Shown here: piece by piece, positions 37,701-52,700 of the stretch
Layout: every line of letters starts with the position of its first letter
Position numbering within the stretch: position 1 is the stretch's first letter
Assembly: GCA_013398055.1 (NCBI GenBank)
Contig: VZRS01007399.1
Location: forward strand, 259,004 to 323,003
Direction: 5' to 3'
DNA length: 64,000 nt
From: Ifrita kowaldi
Taxonomy: Eukaryota > Chordata > Aves > Passeriformes > Cinclosomatidae
Notes under the pieces: model-generated
Database searches by the model: none
What the model saw: the letters and a program-made list of their open reading frames with translations, nothing else
Told to the model about the DNA's origin: nothing
Made by a program: the position numbers and the translations under genes

Positions 37701-40700
37701 GCATCTGTTATAAGTTGGCAGATCTACCCAGACACAGTGAAAGACACCACACGCATCTGAGACAAGAAAGAAGACTGTTCACATCTGTTAGTCATGTACG
37801 GGGCTTAGGCAGACCAGGTAACTCATTTCAGACAGTGCAAACTTACTGCCCTTAATGACTCTGTGTTAAATCTGTCCTCTCTAAGTGTGCAAACAACTAC
37901 TGCCATTTTCAACAGGAGACAACGTTACAGACAAGCTACACCAGGAGCATGTCTGAAAAGCACATTAAAGAAAAATAATAAAAGACAGGAAAGAAGCAAA
38001 ATAAAAATCTAATATATAGGTTTGTTTCCAAATAAAATATTTATGTGCAGCCCTTCCCTTTACATAGGAGATATATTGTGCAACACCTGAAAAAGATAAC
38101 AGAACCCAAGCATGAATCCTACACAGGGACAGGAAAGCCCTGAAACTTCAGACAAGCTTCACATGACATAGTTTGCATCTTTACCCTGGTTTTACCCTCC
38201 CTAAGTAATCTACCAAACAAGTGCCCTGACACAGCTTGCTCCCTTTGAAAAGCTAGAGAAAATAAACTCAAATTATTAATCACAAATGAAAGCTATTTTT
38301 AAGAATTGTATTTGCCCAGTTAGGAAAAGCACTGCACACAAGACATTAAGGCTGCATGATGATGGCAATGAAAAGTTGCTGATTGCTGACAGCAAACTCC
38401 TGATTCTACAGCACTGCAGCTACTGCTTGTCTTTAAACATCTTCCACCAAGCAATTTTGAGTGAAGTACTGGAAAATTTTCACTGCATTTCAAAGTATAA
38501 TTTACAATCAGTGATACAACAGTAAGTAAATAATATACTTAAAGACTGAAAAAAGAAATGCAATTCATCTCACTGTCAAAATTTTCAAGGCATCGTTCTA
38601 GAAGAAAGACAACTATAAAACATACAGCAATGCTTATTCTTACTTTTGTCTGCACTTTTACTCAGTGTGCCATGTACTCGAGCCAACTCTCAGAAAAAAA
38701 CAACTTTCTAGTGAAAGTTTCTTTTCTTTTTTAACGTTTCCCTGGTAAAATGCAGATTTTGTAATCTTAATAAAATTGTCCTACTTAGATTTGTGGTGCA
38801 ACCTGATTTAACAACTGCAAAGGCTTTGTATCAGTTATACTGAAAACAGTATGACTAAAATTACTTATGAAATAATTCACCTCTGTCAGAGCCCATCATG
38901 GACCTTGGATATCTTGGTGTTAAAGGGATCTTAATTCGTTCTGTTCTGTATTGCAAGTTACTCGAAGAACCTATTTTTAAAACAAGGAAACATTAAAATG
39001 ACAGAAGTAAAAGCAGCTACATTAAACAAAAAGGTACATTTAGATTGTACTTCTTCAATGAGCATTAAAATGGCCTCTAAATGATCAAGGCAAAAGCTTT
39101 GATGATTACCCTCATAATTGTGAATATCATAATTGTAGCAAATTATCTTGGTTACACAGTCAGTACAAACAGAGCACAATGCAGCTACACAGTATATACG
39201 CACTGTTTATTCTTGTATGAAAAAATATTTTGAGTATTTTCCTATGAAGTTAAACTTTAAGTCCAAGCAAGAATCTAACATCTCTGTTCACTAAGAATCC
39301 ATAGGACTTTGCAAAGGGCATTGAAAATGTTCTGATTATATTCTGCTTGGATGAATACATCATCACTGATACTGGTTGCAAATTGTTATGCCCCTTTTTG
39401 CTGTGCTTATAAAGCTACCATGCTCTACTCAGTCTTTGACAGAACACAGGAACACAAACACGTACAAAACCCCCAGTTACTACATAAATTAAAATTTAAA
39501 TAAATCTAAAATGTTAAAATGTCACTTCTACAAAGCATGCATTTGCTTTGGTATCAGTAGGCTAGGCATAAAAAAAGAGTTTACATGTCAATCAAATAAC
39601 GTAAGCATAATTTATTTTCCAATAATACAGTTTACATTTCACCATTAGTCATCCTTGACTTTTTGTTCAGGGGGCTCTCTCCTTTTCTTTCTTCTCGCCA
39701 GCTCATTGAACCTCAATCTTTGGCCCTGCCTCCCATCTCTCTAACAATACTTTCAAAGTGTAACAGGCATGGAAAGGAGAATCCCTCACACACATAGACC
39801 ATTTCAAAGAGACTGTGAAGAACAAACTAAACACAGCAACTTCCAGGGAACACCTGGAAGTTCATAAACCCACAAGAAATGAAGCAAAGGAACACCAAAA
39901 GCTTATAGGCTTTGCCAACGATGACAATGCCATAACATGGGTACTTAAGGAGTTTCCCATTTACAATTTTCTCCAATATACAGAAGTCCCACAGGAAATA
40001 AATCAGAAAAGCTAGTTACCAAGTCTGGCACTAGATGGCAATGAATTTGAGCCATGAGATGCTCTTGTACGTGAATTTTCAGAGTAGTCATTGGAGTGTT
40101 TATGACTTAGGTCCAAACTCAGGCGACCTTGATGCTGGGAACTACATCAAAAGAAAAGCAGTATAGGGCAACAGTTAGAATTGGGCAAAGAACCTCAGCA
40201 AATAGAAACTGGCCAACAAAAAATTTTGGTTAGCCCCTGTGCTACTGAATAAAATGAATGCTTCTCTCCTTCCCACTTTCACATTGTCCCATAGTTTTAT
40301 GAATTATTAGAAGCCAGAAGAAAAATAGCCTTGAAGTACTATAAAAGAAGAGAAAGCTTTGTTTGTTTGGGCAATGACAAGAAAAAATATTAGAAATCAG
40401 TTAATCAAAAAGTTAATTTCTTTGTTAGTATCAGTCAGTGGGGCAGAGAAAAACCTAATCCATCAGTTACTGAAAGACACAAAAGCAACTGGCAAATCAT
40501 TTATATGCAATAATAATGCATTTAATAATGCAATAATGGTTTTGAGAATCCTGGATCAAAATAACACACAACAGCAGTGTGTTTTACTCTGCACTCTACC
40601 AAACTACCAGAAGCAATTTTATCCTAACGAAAACAAATATTAGGGAGATAAAACATTCAAAACACCTGGGATGCAGATGCTGATGACATATTTGGCTGGC

Positions 40701-43700
40701 AACTGATGGGCAATTGCTGGTGTGAACTCTATGGCTCCAGGCAGTATAGATTGGATTTCTCATAACAGCAGTCACTGCAGGACATGGTGCTAAGCTTCTT
40801 GGTACCGTCCCTGCTTCAGATGATAAAAGCATATTCTTATCAACATTATTAGCACATAAAGCACAGATTTAAAATATACCTTAATATTTTATAATTATGT
40901 ATTATGATATTTATGTGTATGATAAATAAAAATATTAGCATACAAATACATTATTAAGCACCATACGACATCTTTTTGATAATACATGCATGTTTAAAAT
41001 CTTGTTTATAATTCTGTAATGAGTAAGTAATAGAGTGGATTACGTTACCAAAAATGAAGCAATTCACAGCATATGATTTTAATGTGTGCTAGTAAATAAA
41101 AAGATTTTCTGTTTCCAAGTACAGAAGATTTTTATCCAGGAATGAAAATTCTGCATTCAGTCATCCAACCAGCATGTGTGTTTGGCACTTCAACTGACTG
41201 CAGCTAAAATTATTCTGGTTCCTCTCTTTTATTGCCTCAAAGAGGCCCACTTCTAACATGACTTTAAATTCTAGTATTTCAATATTTATTTCTGAAACTT
41301 ACTACTCAAGCTGTTCTCTTAAGTACACTCATCCTTCAGTACTAAACCAAAGTCTAGTTGTCTCTTAAGTGACTTGGTATCACAGAACACAACAGTCAAA
41401 ACTTGTTCTCATTTCAAGACATAGACTCATACTGTCTAGTATTGTCTAAAGTAGGTTTGACTTGACTCAGTTATTGTGCAAAAGTACCATGCTAAGATAA
41501 AAGTTAACTACAAGTTTAGAAATAATACCTTTTAATACTTTTTCTACTACCATTGAGAGAGAGATAAAGTGGGAGAAGAGTAAAAGAAATCAAAGAAGAG
41601 CAAAAGCTTCTTGGTATGAGCATGTCTTTACATTCTGAAAACTGACTGGGACACCATTGTTTGAAGCTCTCCACTTTTCCAGATACACAGATTATTACCT
41701 TCATGTTCTCCAATAAGAATAAAATCTTTCATAATTTCTAGAACTTACAGGAGTTTGGGGCTTTACAAGAAGAGAGGATAAACTCATAAAAATCAATATC
41801 ATCTTGATTTGAAATTTAAGATTAATATACAACTGATGAAAACTGAAATCTAAGACTAGACACTAAAGAATGAACAAACTATCTGACAACAGATTTACCA
41901 AATGCTTCTTGACTATTTCAAATTAACATACAACATCCTAATTACCTCCTTAAGCACTCCACTTAGTCACTGCCAATTCAAAACCTAACATGAACTTCAA
42001 TACCAACAACTGTTTGATCAACTGAGACAAAATGATGTTTTCTGTTCAGCCTGATTATACTGATATATATCGAGCTTCTTGTGAGTCCCCTCTTCAGTAT
42101 CTTAATATCTCAAACACACTCACATTTAACCTTTTATTTAGATTCAGATCACAGCCAGTTTGGGCACTCAATGTTAGATATCCCAAATATTTCCAACAGG
42201 TAGAACTTAATATGTTTCACTTCCTGAATAATAGATCTTTTTCCTTGGAAGTATTTCAGAAATAAAGGAGCTAAAGTCTGGGATACCTACATTTACTTTC
42301 AAAAATACCGGAAATCTTACTTGTCCCCCTAAGGACAGCCTATACCTTGCTCTGCACTAATGTATTGAGAAATTTTCTGCACAGAAACTGATGAAAACAA
42401 ATCCTTCAGACAGAAGTTGCTCAGCTTCCTTAGCGATTCTTAAACAGGTTTCACTTCTTTCAGTCCAAAAGCTGAGCACACCATGTCCAGACTACAACAG
42501 ATCACAGAAATATGTTTTCTGAGTCGTGTTTTTTTCTGTACTTAACTAAGTACAGAAGTACTGACTAATCCCCAACATTGTCCAATATGGACAAATGCCT
42601 TGGGGCATTCCTAGAAAGCAGTTAGGTTCTGTCACTCACCTCCTGACATGCTGCCAGGGTACAAGGTAGCAGACACAAAGCCGTCGCTGTGCCTAGCAGA
42701 ACGTTTTGGGGAATATGGTGTCCATTCCTGTAGCTCTGGAGACAGATGCTCCTCACTAGCTGGAGCATATTTCTGCACCTACAAGAACACAGAATTTTGA
42801 CTACAGGAAGTTGGAGATTTAAAAGAGTGAAATAGCCAAACTGTGGAACAATAAGCAACATCAAATTTTCAAGTATCCATTCCAGAATGCGCCACCACAG
42901 TGCTTCTTACACCTTTGTCTTTTCATGATGTCCTTCTATCCATTTTACCTCCATACTACTTTGTTATCATTTTTTATTATTTTGCAATCTTCTTAGGCCA
43001 ATATTTGCAATTTAACTGATATTCTTTGCTTCAGTTAAACACCCAGGATTTAATTACATTTCTCCTTTAAAATAACGCTTTCACAGGATATTTCAGTCGC
43101 TATTGCTGCAAGTATTTACTACAGAAGATCTGGCTAAAAAGCCAGAATGCATTTTCCTCTAAGCCTACATTTCCAGATGTGGAGTAACCTCTCTACAACA
43201 AGCAATTCAGGTTTTAGAACCTCACAACTTCTGTTCTATATGTAACAAATAGACACTGCTGAGTTAAGAACACGTGAGAATAGCTCAGATATTGACAGTG
43301 ATCTGGGAGAGCTGCAAGTGCAGGGCTCAGCACATGGTGTTCACACATCTGAAATGTACAACACAAAATATGAGACTGATGCATGCAAAAAGTGAAAAAT
43401 AATTATTGAAAATGTTCAGTTGTTAGGAGAGCAGTATTTTAATTAAAAGAAGAGTTACCGAGAGCTCAAAGTCCCTAAAAGGCGGAGGTGCCTTCTTAGA
43501 ACCAGTACTTGACCATTTTCATGTCTGCACTAGTAATTGTTCCACCAACTACTCAGGAACTAAAGTACACCTACATTTATCAGCTTATCAAAGTACACAA
43601 AATTAACTGGGTATACACACATCTAAGTAAACTGACAACACCCAATATGGCTACAGGTTAAACCACACTGTATTTTGCTATTACAAATACTACTTCAGGA

Positions 43701-46700
43701 GTGAATGCGTGCAGACTGGGCACTACTGCCACAATAGCCTGATGTAGTTGCAATGGACAAGAGCAATTCCATCAGAAAAAAATTTTCAGAGCGAATGATG
43801 TCCACATTTGAGGCACAGTATCACTTGTGCTCTCCAGCCAACAACTTTAGAGTTACAAAGCTCTGCCTATTTCCTGGGCAGACAGGGGAAAGAGAAGAAA
43901 AAAACCCAAAGAATCTTAGAATCTAGTTTTAATTTAATCCTAGAAACAAAAATTAACTAATACATAAAGTAGCCTTAAAGAAACAAAACAAAGAAAAAGT
44001 CACTGTAATTCTATTATATAATTTTCTTCTCTACCTTGAACCAACACCTACTTGACACCTGTAACACAAAGCTTGGGCAGTACATTGAAGCAACTGCAAT
44101 ATGTCCCCATATATCCTTTTGGTCTCTTCAACAGTGAGTGCCAAAACCACCCACTCTGTTCCAGCTAACAAATCTCCTGGGCATAAGTCCCCACCTACAT
44201 GTGTCCCTGTCACAACTGGCAACTCTTCCCTCACTCATTTCTCACTATACAAATATTACTACAATTATAACCAGGGCAGTGTATATGATCATGACAACGC
44301 ACTACAATGAAGAACAGGACTATCAGTGCTAATGGATCAACTTGATATTCTACATAAAGCAAACATGCCCTATTCAAACGTGTTCAGTATCTTGATGTTG
44401 TTTGGTCGTTACATATGTGCTAAAATACGACATTACAATATTGAATATGCCCTCCTTCACTTCTTTGCAGTGCAGTTCTTGATGAGAACTGGTGACCTTT
44501 CTCTTAGCCCTACTACTCTTCAGACCAAATCTGCTGATTACAGCTGCAAAATTAAACCCTTATGCTTTTCTGTCATTTGTTGAGCTGGTTTTGGCTGGGA
44601 CAGAATTCATTTTTTTCACAGTAGTTTGTATGGACTATGGCTTTTTTTGAATGTGCTGGAAGCAGTGCTGGTAATACAGGCATGTTTTCATTTTTGCTGA
44701 GCAGTGCTTACACAGAGCCTAAAGCTCTCCATAACTACTTTTCCTAAAAATGTTTGGGAATGCATAAGGAATGGAAGCAGACGAAACACAATGGAAATAG
44801 ACCAAAACAAAAGGCATAAAAACCTTCCAATTGTTCTCTTATACCAGTATTGTTGCAGGATATGGCTCTAACCCTGCACTACTTCCCATTCAGCTCTGCC
44901 ATCTGTATTGCTTCCAAAAGTTTGTGAACAGGGTGAGATTATCCAGGTATAAACAAGTAAGGGAAAAGAATATGAACTTCTAAGTCATTATGGTGTAATT
45001 ACATTAAAAAAAAATAACACTTCTATAAACTTCAGTTGGGAAAGAAAAAAAAACTCTATCTGCCAGCTGAGCAAATCTGAGGCAGTGAACCTGAAATGAC
45101 ATTATTGATTATGTCACTTCATATAATGCACTCATCTAAATAGGTCCTTCCCAGAGCACAGAAAATTTTTCTTCCATCTACTCTGTCAAGACATGACCCA
45201 CCATCTTCTCAGCAAGGTTGTTTATTCTAACAAATTATATGCTGATTTTGAACTTGCATCATATTCTAATAAACAGTTCACCTTTATAGTATAATGGGCC
45301 TAACACCCAATGAATTTCAGATAAGATGCACAAAATTATTTAGGCACATACAAAGACTTACAAAAAACCAGTATTACGGATGGTACACCTTCTTCCATTA
45401 AATTGTACAGTGATCTGCACAACCAGTCTGACTTACGTAAAACTTCAGAGACCCTCTTTTCAGTTTTTCTAAAGCTGATACTTTCCATTTTTATTTATGT
45501 CTTTTCAGGTTGTCAAAAACATACAAGAGCTCAGATGTTCCAACAAGCAGCACTAAAACCCAAGATATGGCAGCTAAGCCTATCTTTCTGTTTGGTGGTC
45601 ACCACTGCCTGTTAAATACTGAAACTCCAGAAACTGGTTTTGCATTTTGTGATACTGCCAAGCGCCAGTTCAGAGGCCTGAGTTCAGAGGACCTGGATTC
45701 TGAGGACAGGCTATGCTTCTGCTTCTGTACGTAACTGGGCACCCAAAACCACACTGCTAATACACTTCAAGGTTTCTAGTTTTGTGCTTCAATATACCAA
45801 GCTTCTACCTGAAGTGCAGGATTAGGAATGGGCACAGGGGTCATTTTATGCCTCAGAGCAGGAGCCGATTTTGGCCTTGGTCTTTTAATCTCTGGCTCTT
45901 CAACTCTTTGAAAGCCAATGTCATCTTCACAGGATTTCCTTGAAGATAGATGAGTGCAGTCAATTCCCTCCTCCCGATAATAATGCCCAGCATTCCTGCT
46001 GCGCCCTTTGAGAGTAGCAGAGTCCTGTTTAAGTGCCAAGGAAACTGGAGCTTGGGCAGTGGCTGGGCTGGTGGGTGGTGATCCTGTTGTTACTGTAGAC
46101 TCTGATGCAGAGCTTGCCTGCTGTTTATGTTTAAATTTGATAGAGTCACTTCTCTTAGGAGGAGTTGGAGGAGTTGAAGCCACTTCAGCTTTTGATGGCT
46201 GAGGTGAATGGCCTGTCACCTGATTAGGGGAAAGGTACTCCAGTTTGGGAGGAGTTGGTGGCCTTTTGAACGTATCAGGGTCAAAAATAGATTTCCTTTG
46301 TTTTGGCTTTTTGTACACAGAGAACTTTTCTGTTTCTGTTGCTGAGATATTAACCATGACTTTTGGCCAGGTACCACCACTGTGCTTAGTTCCATGTCCT
46401 TTGTCAAATGCTGTCTCAACCATCATACAGTCAGTTCCTGCAGGTTCATAGGGCAGCCTCCTGTTGTCCAAGTCAACAGCTCCATAGCCTTGGTCCCCAT
46501 ATGTCTCTGGGCTGAAGGAGCTGAGACTGTGTTCTGAATTACTATGGCAACTGTGCACTGTGTTCCTACGAGAATCTACTCGTAATGTGTTATTTGGGAA
46601 AGGTTTGTGATCGCAAAATGACGTGCTGCCCTGATCACTCTGGTCCTTCTTGCCATCCATGATGTCTGGATTGAAAATGTCGGTCTGGGTTGAGCTGTTG

Positions 46701-49700
46701 AGTTTCAGATTTCTTTTATTTTGTGTTTGTATCTCTGACGCATGAACTCTACAGTTTGATATTTTTTCTGAATCCTTCAAATTTTCAAATATATTTTGAC
46801 CACTCCAAGATGAACTCTGAGGAAAAACCTAAAACAAAAACCACATGTGATCACCTTATTGTGGCTGATTTCTGTTTAGTATGAGTCATATCCTTTCCTC
46901 CTTGATTTATCTATACCTAAATATACACTTAAAAATATCATACAATTCAAAGCACAGAACATCAGATAAAATGAAGCTAGAAAAATTTTTGTAAGATTTT
47001 CAGAACAATTCCCAAAGGGCAACTTCACATGGTGGCAAAAGTACTCAACTGAAGGTGAAGGGACCTGCATTCTACTTCTGCCTCTAATAAGTGAGGCCAA
47101 TAAGATAGCTTTCATTGGCCATTTCCCCTCAAACATTTCATCATACTTTCTTAAAACCTCAAGATCTCTAGATCTGGAATTATGACTCTCAAAATCCATG
47201 TGACAGGCCCAGAATAATGGGATTCTAAACTCAAGAGCCAATCAGAATAATACGTTTATAAAAGTAAGTCTGAAAAACAAAGCTTTGTATTTAATCTTCA
47301 GGATAGCAAAAGTTCAGTTTTCAACACCCTCCTGACTAAAAGCTACCTTTCTTTAGTCAGCAGGCAGTTTATCTTTCACGTACAAAAGAACTGTAGCTCT
47401 GAAGCAAAACACAAGAAGCAGCAAGCAATTGTGGTAGCACTCATTTCATGTGACCAGCAAACAAATGGGAAAGAAGACAGTAAGTTAGTCCCATTTCCTA
47501 CTAGATGGCACAAGAGCCTTACCTTGGAAATACTTGTCGAGGGAGTGTACCACCAGTGAAATGTATCCAGATGGTTGTCTTTTTCCCATTTTGATATACT
47601 CTTTTTTAAATATACTCTTCCCTGAACAACTAGAATAATTCTGTATAAGTTCAAGAGAATTCTGCAAATTTAGCTTCTGCTACTCACCTTCATGAGTGAC
47701 AGAGTAAGGGAATCCCTACAGTTTCGTAGCAGAGCTTCACATTCAGTAAGCGATTTATTATCTAGTGCAATGCCATTGATCTATACACAAAAGAAACCAC
47801 AACAGATGTCTGTAAATCAAAGGTAATAGGTGGAGAGGATTTAAGGCAGAGTATCTCTGAGACAGGGAAAACACTACTCTACACATGTTTACATGACTGA
47901 AGTCTGGTTGATTTTTTTGCATTCCTCAAGATGGGAGAACAGAAAACTCCTAAGTACAATCTGCTATTCCTGCAGGGACACAGTGTAAAACCCCTGCCCT
48001 CTGAGCAGCTGTGCCGACAGCAACCACCTCCCCTTCCACAGTGCACAAACCATACCCATCCCATAAGGCTGCAAATGCACCCAGGGACACGCTTCCTCCC
48101 CAGAACAGAGGACAGCTGTGGTACCAACATTTACAAGACAAGAAACCTCTCATCCAATAAAGGGATGCCTTTTTGGAACTGACCTTTCCTAGTCAATATA
48201 AGAATCACAGATATCCTTATATACACATATATATGCCAAGTGTGAAGAATAAGCTAATGCTTGGGACAAAAATTCTCATATGAGCTCAGGAAATAAGCTG
48301 CACATTACATTTTGTCACTCAGCATATAAAAGCATTAATTTAGAATAACTATTCAGTGAATTTACAAAAAGGACTTAATATTGCAAAAGTGAAAAACTAA
48401 TTGGAATGCTTGGCATCTTAAAGAGTAGCATCAATGACAACACTTCAAAATAAATAAAGATTTTAAAAGGCACATGCATTCTTAAAACTTACAGCAATTA
48501 TTCTATCTCCCACAGTAAGGGAACCCTCTTTGGCAGCTGGGCTTCCAGGCACAACAGCAGCAACAAATACTCCATTTTCTAGACTGACCCCACTATCTGA
48601 AATACACAAAAAAGAATTTGATCCCGCAATTCAAATATATTGTTCAAATGGCATGTCTGACCTGCCTGCACAAGAAAGAAATATGACTACCAATCCAAAT
48701 GAATTTCAATTTCTGAAAACCTTCAAAGAAATAACAAGACAGGGAAAACAAGGATTTTGAATATCCCAAAAATTAATATAATCACACAAAGATGGGGTAA
48801 TTGGGTTTAACAGATTTGTTTACACTCCCAGGAACATTCCAAACAGGCAGCTAACTAGAGACAAGTATTTAAAAAAAAATCAACTAGAACCCACCCAAGG
48901 ACAAAAAGAAAACCTGTACTTACAGAATGAAACTATTATTAATAACAGCATTTTTGGTTTGTTGAAAAAAATAATGAAAACCCCTATCTAGGAGGTCATA
49001 ACAGTGTGATATAAGCAAAGGCTCAGAGAACATGTACCTTTACGCCAAGCCTTATCTGGCTGAACAAACATGTGTCATTTATATCCATCCTTTATAGTCA
49101 TTACCTTTATGTCCAGAAACATTGATGTGAAGAGGTGTTATCACTCGCCCACCTAAAGACTTCCTTCTTCGAACCACCATATTAATAACACCTCCTCCAT
49201 TTAAAACAGCTTTTATAACTTGCTTTTTGTCCTTATTGGTAAGATCCACATCATTTATCTTCAGCAGCCAATCATTCACTCTGGTAGATATACAGAATTA
49301 GGCAGGTCAGTTATAAGCACACTTTGCTGGACACAGCACATGAGTAACATTCCATGAAAAGGCATGTAACAGAGATGATCTCAATAAATTCATCCTTCAT
49401 AATCTGGAGTTACCCATTCCTGAAAAAGCATTAAATAGCAGCTAAATGAAAACCAGGACTGCTAGCGTGCACTTCACTAGGAAAAGTATATCCTTAAATC
49501 ACTACTGATTACTTCTTATTTAAAAGCAACTCTTTGTACTGAGAAGAGTTACTAAAAAGCTGCTATCAACACTAAGAATAGGAGATGGTTCCAAATGATC
49601 CCTTGCTCCACTCTCCTTTTCTCTTGCCCTCCCTCAAAAACTTACCCTCCCTAAAAAACTTACCCTCATGTCTTTCCCGAAATTTAAATATACATCTTTT

Positions 49701-52700
49701 TAAAAATAGATTTGACGAGATACTAATGGAGTAAATGGGGCACAATGCAACAAAAGAACATTTCAAATCCTGTTGAGTTTTAAGTGCTGAGTCAACCAGC
49801 GTTTAATTTCTGTAATGCTTTTAGGCATTGGTCTTCTCAGTGTGATTTCCCAACCAATATTAATAATATACACATGGCAAATGATAAAGAAAAAAGAACT
49901 TCAAAAAATGAAAATAATGAAGACAATTTCCAATATGCTTATATTTAGTCTATTATGACCAAGAAAACACAGGTATCTTCCAAAGTCAAACCCTACCTTA
50001 ACCGACCATCGGCAATACTTCCTTTGTCTACTTTGGTAACGAAGATCCCGCAGTCTCCAGGGAGGTACGGCTCGTTCACACCTTCTGCCACATCAAAACC
50101 AAGTGCTTTCAAGTCCATATCATCCTAGTAAATATTAATAACAACTGATTCAACACCACTGGCAAACAGTGTCTGTTAGCAAGAGGCATTACGGCATGTT
50201 TGCACTATGTACTTACATTTACAGGGTTCCTGCATCAGGCAAGTTTTTATTTTTTGTACGTAAATATATAAGCTCCCAATTCCATTAGTTATAGGTGTCC
50301 TCTGGCATTAACACTAACAAATGTGATGTACCAGCCAAACATTTCAAACAGAAGAACATACAAGAATTACATACATAGCAACAAAATAAAAATTATGGAC
50401 TACAATGAAAAAAAGTGAAATTATATGGAGAAAAATACTGCTAGGTTAATGAGAGGAAGTAGAGGTTATCTGGATTGCTAAACATAAGAACTTTACTTAA
50501 TATGCCAAAATAGAAAAGGGATTTAATTTCCTCTACAGACAAGCAAGAGATTAGCATCTCCTTTCATCCCAGATTTTCAAACTGAAAAGAAATGTTGCCC
50601 TAAAATACATGTTCATCATGAATAAGTACTTTTAATACTTTAAAATTTCTAACCAGCACATCTGAGCAAAAGTAGGAGAAACAGCTTAGTGTAAAACTAT
50701 TTTATGCATAGATTTTAAGTGTCGTTGCCTGTAAGAGTAAAAGATTGGCCTTTAATATCACTGTTTCCTTAAGTTTTATCACATCTTAAGTTTTGGCTGC
50801 CTTAGCACTGCCATGTCTGCAGTGAATTGAAAACTTAAAGAACACTAGATGGACCTGGGTACCCTGCAACATTAGATGTAGAAACTATTTTTATTTATAA
50901 TGCATATGAAGAAAATTACAAAGCTAGTATGTAACAGCTTGGTTTTATCAACTACTTTCATGTAGCTGTAACTGCACTTGCTGCCTCCATGTGTACCTCC
51001 ATGTGCACCTACATGGTTCTTCGCAGAACAATAAAGAACTAAAAAGACCAAAATCATATTTTCAATCTTACCCAGTATTAGAAGACTATAATTGGCTTCA
51101 GAGCTATCCAATACAAAAGACAATGCAGTGTATGATTTTACTTACTCTATCTTTTTCAAATTCTACCACTTCTGTTTCCCATTCCAGAGAATCTGTATCT
51201 ATGGCTGAGTCATGGGAACTATGGGCCATCAATTGACGAAATCTGGCCTCCTTTTCCAATTGATTTTCCATCTTTTCCCTAGGCAAAGAAAATTATTACT
51301 TGCAGACAGAGACAACCCCCTTTTAAATAAACTGAAAAATAATGTTACGATTGTGATAGATTTTGTATTTGGTTTTCTAAATCAAAAATCCAAGCTGTGT
51401 CAAAAATTTCCTTCAGCTTCTGTCTTTCCAGTATTCTTGGTCTGCTATCAAATCGACTTCCCATTTCTATATGTTGTCCTAACATAGTCTTACATTTTTT
51501 GCAATATTTTTACATGACTAAGTGCACTATTAGGTTTTTCACATCTTCCAAAATGCCTTTAACTTACCCTCGGATGAGCTCCATCAGTATGTAGGGTATG
51601 ATAAATACCAATGGCAAAACCTCTCCCATAAACCAGTAAGGAAACAGTTGAGAGGAACTAAACTGCAGTTAATACGACTTCAGAGAAAGGATCCCAATAT
51701 TGTTTATCTCCACAGCACAAAGCCTACACTATGAGTCTCATTAATAAGATCAAATTAATACTGTCCAGCATAATAATTTCCATGATAAGTAAAAATAAAG
51801 GCAATGCTTCCACGCACAATAACATGAATGCCTGCTGCCTACAGCTGTAACAACATATGGTTCACTTAAGAACACAGCTAACAAAACGAAGTTTTTATCA
51901 CAAACTCTCATGCAGTTTTATCACTTCTCTAACATACTTCAGTTCCTTTAGTTCACGAATGGCATCATTTTTCTGCTTTCTCATGTCATCCAGATTGCGA
52001 AGAGCTTCAGCCAAGTCACTCACAGCCCGGTCTCTCTCCCTCCTTAAGTTGTCACACAAAGTTCTTCAAAAGAAAATAGTTTCAATCTAGTTACTTAAAA
52101 TCCTATTAAAGTAAACTGGTTTTACCACATTGTATAGTTAATGTAAAATTTCAAAGAGCAGTTTCAAAAGGTATCTATCTGCAAAATAAAAAAGGATAAG
52201 GAAGAAAAAAATTACATATGCTAGGACTTAATTCTTCATCCCTTTCAGAACCTTGTTTCTACTTATCTTCTTTAAACTAGCAGAAAAAACCCTTATTTAA
52301 GTATTTTCCCTTAGATATATTTAGTAGCAAATATGTTGGATACTTTTTGTGCATGTCCCCACAGGTAAAGAATTATCTGCAGGACTAGAGCTACAGCAGG
52401 ATTATTAGTATAGCATGCCTAAAAGAATGCACGATTGGCTGTTCCTATGCAGCAGTGCTGTTAGACCCAAGGGTATTTACCAGAGACATTTTGGTTATGA
52501 AAGCACAGAAAACGACAAAGATCTTATAAGGTGCCCTCAACATTTAAAAAAAATCACTGTGTGACAGCTAATGCAGAGGAAGTGCTAGCAAATCCAGCCA
52601 TCCTAGAACTGCATCAGCTGCACACCAGGTGTTACAGAGATCACTCATGTATCAGCTGGCAGTTGTTTACCGTATACTTTCCCGTTCTGCAACAATCTTA

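Noticed and set aside
51560..51640. Good donor-like GGGTAAGTT after an open frame with LPLVFIIPYILMELIR, suggesting an extra DLG5 exon
   Set aside because: Exons e6 and e7 join in phase across it (LKELK to EKMENQ, as in human). Adding this segment with any available acceptor breaks the frame, so it is at most a decoy donor.
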